Made by a program: the position numbers and the translations under genes | Source of the DNA: Burkholderiales bacterium | GTDB lineage: Bacteria > Pseudomonadota > Gammaproteobacteria > Burkholderiales > Burkholderiaceae_A | Direction of reading: 5' to 3' | Assembly (NCBI GenBank): GCA_030834045.1 | Contig: JAURFZ010000054.1 | Location: 1-8,239 of the forward strand | Length of the DNA stretch: 8,239 bases | Part shown: positions 5,499 to 8,239 of the stretch, one piece after another | Numbering within the stretch: position 1 is the stretch's first letter | Layout: the number at the start of each line of letters is the position of its first letter | Notes under the pieces: generated by a model | What the model was told of the DNA's origin: nothing | The model's database searches: none | What the model saw: only the letters and a program-made list of their open reading frames with translations

Positions 5499-6629
5499 TT
5501 ATTGAGGAACCACCGGATGGGGCTTGACAAGCCGAATACGCAGTCCATCACCCACTGGGTCTTGACTAATAAGTCGCCATCGAGGCGCGGCCTCCACCGA
5601 GCCAAGCTCGGGCATCCCGCTGACAGGTGGCATGCCCTGCCCCAGAAAAACCGGCGCCATGTAGACCAGCCATTCGTCAATAACCCCTTCCGACCAGAAG
5701 CCACCTACCAGGGCAGGACCCGCCTCAAGATGAATCTCGTTCATGCCACGCTCGGCAAGCTGCCTTAATAGATCGTGCAGAGCAAGGCGGTCACCTGGTC
5801 TGCCGGACTGCGAGGCCACTGAAATTAGCTCAACGCCTCGTGCAGCAAGCCGATCGATGCCCTCTCGGTGAATCGGATTGTCGAGATCAGCGGTGGTCGC
5901 AACCATGGCCTTGGGCTCGCGAAAGAATCGGGCGTCGGGATCAGCCATAAGCCTTGGATCGACCACCAGTCGATGAGGCTGCCGCGGGGTGTCCACGTAA
6001 CGCACATTCAGAAGGGGGTCGTCCTGCAAAACCGTGCCCACGCCGGTGACGACAAGGCAGGAACGGGCCCGAAAGGCATGCCCATCGGCTCGCGCCTCGG
6101 GGGAGGTAATCCACTGGCTCGTCCCATTGGCAAGGGCAACACGGCCATCCATGGAGCAGGCCATTTTTGCTCGCACCCAGGGCCTACCTTTTGTCATGCG
6201 AAGAATAAAGCCGGGGTTGAGGGCTGCCGCCTTCTCGGCCAGAAGGCCACAACGAACATCAAGGCCCGCCTCCCGGAGTCGGGCAAGGCCCTTGCCGGCA
6301 ACGATGGGGTTCGGATCTTCCATGGCCGCCACCACGGCACGCACGCCCGCCTGGATAAGTGCCTCTGCGCAGGGGCCCGTTTTCCCAATGTGGTTGCAGG
6401 GCTCAAGAGTGATGTAGGCGGTCGCCCCTCGCGCCCGGCTCGCAGCCTGTCGTAAAGCAACCACCTCGGCATGGGCCTCGCCTGCCCGTTCATGCCAGCC
6501 CTGCCCCACCATCTTGCCATCACGAACAATAAGGCAGCCCACGCGGGGGTTGGGTGTGGTTGTAAAGAGCCCATGCTCGGCAAGACTGATGGCCTTTTGC
6601 ATGAAGTCGACGTCAGTGTCACTGAACAC
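5499..6629 (-). CDS. ribD: Bifunctional riboflavin deaminase/reductase RibD
   Basis: RibD carries out the second and third committed riboflavin steps: deamination of the pyrimidine made by GTP cyclohydrolase II, then NADPH-dependent reduction of the ribosyl side chain. From the GTG at 6629 it has 376 residues. The N-terminal deaminase (about 1-145) has TTTPNPRVGC, the zinc ligands H53 (HAE), C78 (LEPCNH) and C87 (GKTGPC), and EDPNP. The reductase (about 150-370) has KMACSMDGRVA, SQWITSPEAR, GVGTVLQDDP and EAGPALVGGFW. I chose the GTG because it gives the N-terminus FSDTDVDFM, typical of betaproteobacterial RibD as I remember it, and an 11-base overlap with nrdR. The alternative is ATG at 6602, which drops nine residues and leaves a short gap. 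The frame is open further upstream but has no family similarity there. ribE follows after 19 bases. Confidence 0.95.
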   Translation of the reverse strand: MFSDTDVDFMQKAISLAEHGLFTTTPNPRVGCLIVRDGKMVGQGWHERAGEAHAEVVALRQAASRARGATAYITLEPCNHIGKTGPCAEALIQAGVRAVVAAMEDPNPIVAGKGLARLREAGLDVRCGLLAEKAAALNPGFILRMTKGRPWVRAKMACSMDGRVALANGTSQWITSPEARADGHAFRARSCLVVTGVGTVLQDDPLLNVRYVDTPRQPHRLVVDPRLMADPDARFFREPKAMVATTADLDNPIHREGIDRLAARGVELISVASQSGRPGDRLALHDLLRQLAERGMNEIHLEAGPALVGGFWSEGVIDEWLVYMAPVFLGQGMPPVSGMPELGSVEAAPRWRLISQDPVGDGLRIRLVKPHPVVPQ

Positions 6630-7194
6630 GGCGAATTCGCTTCGATAGGGATGCCTGCGCTGTCTTTGCCTTGCCCGCGGAGGCGGGGTTTGGGCTTGAC
6701 GCAGAAGAGGCCTTAGTGCGCGGGCTGCCGGCCGGTCGCCGCACGCGCGGACCCACCTCGGCAAGAATGGCCTGAAACTCGGAGACGTCCTCGAAGCTTC
6801 GGTAGACCGAGGCAAACCTGACATAGGCCACCTTGTCGAGCCGCCTTAGCGCCTTCATGACAAGCTCACCAAGAAACTGGCTTGTTACCTCGCGCTCGCC
6901 ACTGGCCGCAAGCTGCTCTTCAATTAAACGAACGGCCTGATCAACAATGTCATAGGCCACTGGCCTTTTACGAAGGGCAAGGGCCATACTTGCGCGCAGC
7001 TTTGCGGAATCAAAATCACAACGCGAGCCATCCTTCTTAACCACGGAAGGCAGAGAGAGCTCGATTTTCTCAAGTGTCTTGAACCGACGCTCGCAGGCTA
7101 GGCAGCGACGTCGCCTGCGAATCTCAAGCCCATCGTCAAACAAACGGGTGTCAGTGACCTGGGTATCGGGCGAGCCGCAGGCGGGACAGCGCAT
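6619..7194 (-). CDS. nrdR: Transcriptional repressor NrdR with long basic tail
   Basis: NrdR is a zinc-ribbon/ATP-cone repressor that binds NrdR boxes upstream of ribonucleotide reductase genes and senses ATP/dATP. The 191-residue product starts MRCPACG, with zinc ligands C3, C6, C31 and C34. An Arg-rich stretch (R26-R30) precedes the second CxxC. The ATP cone covers about residues 49-140, including KKDGSR and LDKVAYVRFASVYRSF. NrdR is usually about 150-160 residues. Here about 40 extra residues (151-191), rich in Lys, Arg, Ser, Ala and Pro, follow the cone. The ATG lies three bases after glyA with no strong Shine-Dalgarno, consistent with coupling. The 3' end overlaps the chosen GTG start of ribD by 11 bases. 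I saw no NrdR box inside the window, so its targets are presumably elsewhere. Confidence 0.96.
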   Translation of the reverse strand: MRCPACGSPDTQVTDTRLFDDGLEIRRRRRCLACERRFKTLEKIELSLPSVVKKDGSRCDFDSAKLRASMALALRKRPVAYDIVDQAVRLIEEQLAASGEREVTSQFLGELVMKALRRLDKVAYVRFASVYRSFEDVSEFQAILAEVGPRVRRPAGSPRTKASSASSPNPASAGKAKTAQASLSKRIRRVQ

Positions 7195-7197
7195 GGC

Positions 7198-8239
7198 TTA
7201 GCGATAGACAGGGAACTGTTGAGTGAGTTGATGCACCTCCTTGCGAACCCGGGCGGCCACAGACTCGTCTTCGGGCGCCTCAAGGGTGTCAGCAATAAGG
7301 TTGGCAATACGGCGCATCTCCTCAGGCCCAAAGCCACGGGTCGTGCAGGCAGGGGTTCCAAGTCGAATGCCACTTGTCACCATTGGCTTTTCGGGATCGT
7401 TCGGTATGGCATTTTTATTCACCGTGATGTGGGCTCGGCCAAGGGCAGCCTCGGCTGCCTTACCCGTGATGTTCTTCGCCCTTAGGTCAACGAGCATGAC
7501 ATGGCTTTCTGTGCGACCCGAGACAATGCGCAGGCCACGCTCGACAAGGCCTTTGGCAAGCGCCTGGGCATTATCAAGAATACCCTGGGCGTAGACCTTG
7601 AAGCTTGGCTGCAAGGCCTCTTGAAAGGCCACCGCCTTTGCCGCAATGACATGCATAAGCGGACCGCCCTGAATGCCAGGAAAGACCGCGCTGTTAATGG
7701 CCTTTTCGTGCTCGGACTTCATAAGAATAATTCCGCCGCGGGGGCCACGAAGGCTCTTGTGGGTGGTGGAGGTAATTACATCGGCATGGGGGACAGGGTT
7801 GGGGTAAAGGCCCGCGGCAATTAGGCCCGAGTAATGGGCCATGTCCACCAGAAAAAGCGCGCCAATGTCTTTGGCCACCCTGGCAAACCGCTCCCAGTCG
7901 GTCTTTAAAGAATAGGCCGAGGCCCCCGCAATAAGAAGCTTCGGCCTGTGCTCACGGGCCAAGGCTTCCATGCGGTCGTAGTCGATCTCCTCTTTGGCAT
8001 TGAGGCCGTAGGGCACAACATGAAACCACTTGCCCGAGAGGTTCAGAGGCATGCCATGGGTAAGATGACCGCCTTCGGCAAGCGACAGGCCCATGATGGT
8101 GTCGCCCGGCTTTAAGAAAGCAAGAAAGACCGCGGTGTTGGCCTGGGCTCCCGAGTGGGGTTGAACGTTTGCGGCCTCGGCGCCGTAGAGCTTTTTCAAA
8201 CGGTCGATGGCCAGTTGTTCGACCACATCCACATGCTCG
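7198..8239 (-). CDS. glyA: Serine hydroxymethyltransferase, 5'-truncated by window edge
   Basis: GlyA is a cytosolic PLP enzyme that interconverts serine and glycine while charging tetrahydrofolate with a one-carbon unit. The frame is open to the window edge, and about 346 residues are present. From the family's usual length of about 415, some 70 N-terminal residues lie outside. Family hallmarks are visible: VDVVEQLAIDR near the edge, NVQPHSGAQAN, EGGHLTHG, VDMAHYSGLIAAG, and the PLP-lysine motif TTHKSLRGPRGG with its lysine codon at about 7756-7758. The GTG at 8232 lies inside this conserved sequence and is not the start. The gene ends with TAA three bases before the nrdR ATG (TAAGCCATG), so nrdR is probably co-transcribed and coupled. 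Nothing looks broken. The family call is very secure. Confidence 0.97.
   Translation of the reverse strand, partial: EHVDVVEQLAIDRLKKLYGAEAANVQPHSGAQANTAVFLAFLKPGDTIMGLSLAEGGHLTHGMPLNLSGKWFHVVPYGLNAKEEIDYDRMEALAREHRPKLLIAGASAYSLKTDWERFARVAKDIGALFLVDMAHYSGLIAAGLYPNPVPHADVITSTTHKSLRGPRGGIILMKSEHEKAINSAVFPGIQGGPLMHVIAAKAVAFQEALQPSFKVYAQGILDNAQALAKGLVERGLRIVSGRTESHVMLVDLRAKNITGKAAEAALGRAHITVNKNAIPNDPEKPMVTSGIRLGTPACTTRGFGPEEMRRIANLIADTLEAPEDESVAARVRKEVHQLTQQFPVYR

Noticed and set aside
5480..5704. N-terminal extension of riboflavin synthase upstream of 5479
   Set aside because: The extra 75 residues are an out-of-frame translation of the ribD 3' end, and MFTGIVQ is the family's universal start.
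5868..6455. Long plus-strand open frame (about 195 codons) opposite ribD
   Set aside because: It is antisense to conserved RibD motifs, with no family signature and no ribosome site that stands out.
6600..6744. Frameshift or gene fusion at the nrdR-ribD junction
   Set aside because: Both genes are intact with clean stops and starts. The double open frame is explained by the NrdR tail and GC-rich composition.

Overview
This 8.2-kb window is a compact, co-oriented run of eleven housekeeping genes, all read on the minus strand. In transcription order they are glyA (5' end outside the window), nrdR, ribD, ribE, ribBA, ribH, nusB, thiL, pgpA, pncC/cinA and recA (3' end outside the window). The gene order, the RecA and NrdR sequences, the RibB protein with a degenerate RibA-like half, and a GC content in the high fifties by eye all suggest a betaproteobacterium, probably Burkholderiales-like. 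This placement comes from remembered family features, not from a search. There is no mobile element, tRNA, rRNA or CRISPR array.

Right part (8239 to about 6619): glyA makes glycine and one-carbon units, and nrdR is the ATP/dATP-sensing repressor of ribonucleotide reductase genes. Middle (6629 to 3077): ribD, ribE, ribBA and ribH supply every dedicated riboflavin step except two. GTP cyclohydrolase II is missing because the RibA-like half of RibBA has lost its zinc cysteines, and the dephosphorylation step is not encoded here. Left-middle (3087 to 368): nusB (antitermination), thiL (last step to thiamine diphosphate), pgpA (phosphatidylglycerol synthesis) and pncC (pyridine nucleotide salvage). 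Left end: recA behind its own promoter, which carries a near-consensus LexA box.

From glyA to pncC the junctions are 1- to 11-base overlaps or short gaps (3, 19 and 46 bases), which suggests one or a few polycistronic, translationally coupled transcripts. The only larger gap (85 bases) holds the SOS-type recA promoter. I saw no convincing intrinsic terminator and no FMN riboswitch.

Most of the window is ordinary. The points worth a second look are: a 9-bp tandem repeat at the start of pncC that encodes Met-Pro-Pro units and repeats in-frame ATGs; the degenerate RibA half; a 16-codon frame that exactly bridges ribBA and ribH; unusual tails on NrdR, riboflavin synthase and lumazine synthase; a short insertion in PncC; and a codon and word bias (Leu CTT, GGCC-centred hexamers). 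I do not see a new multi-gene system here.
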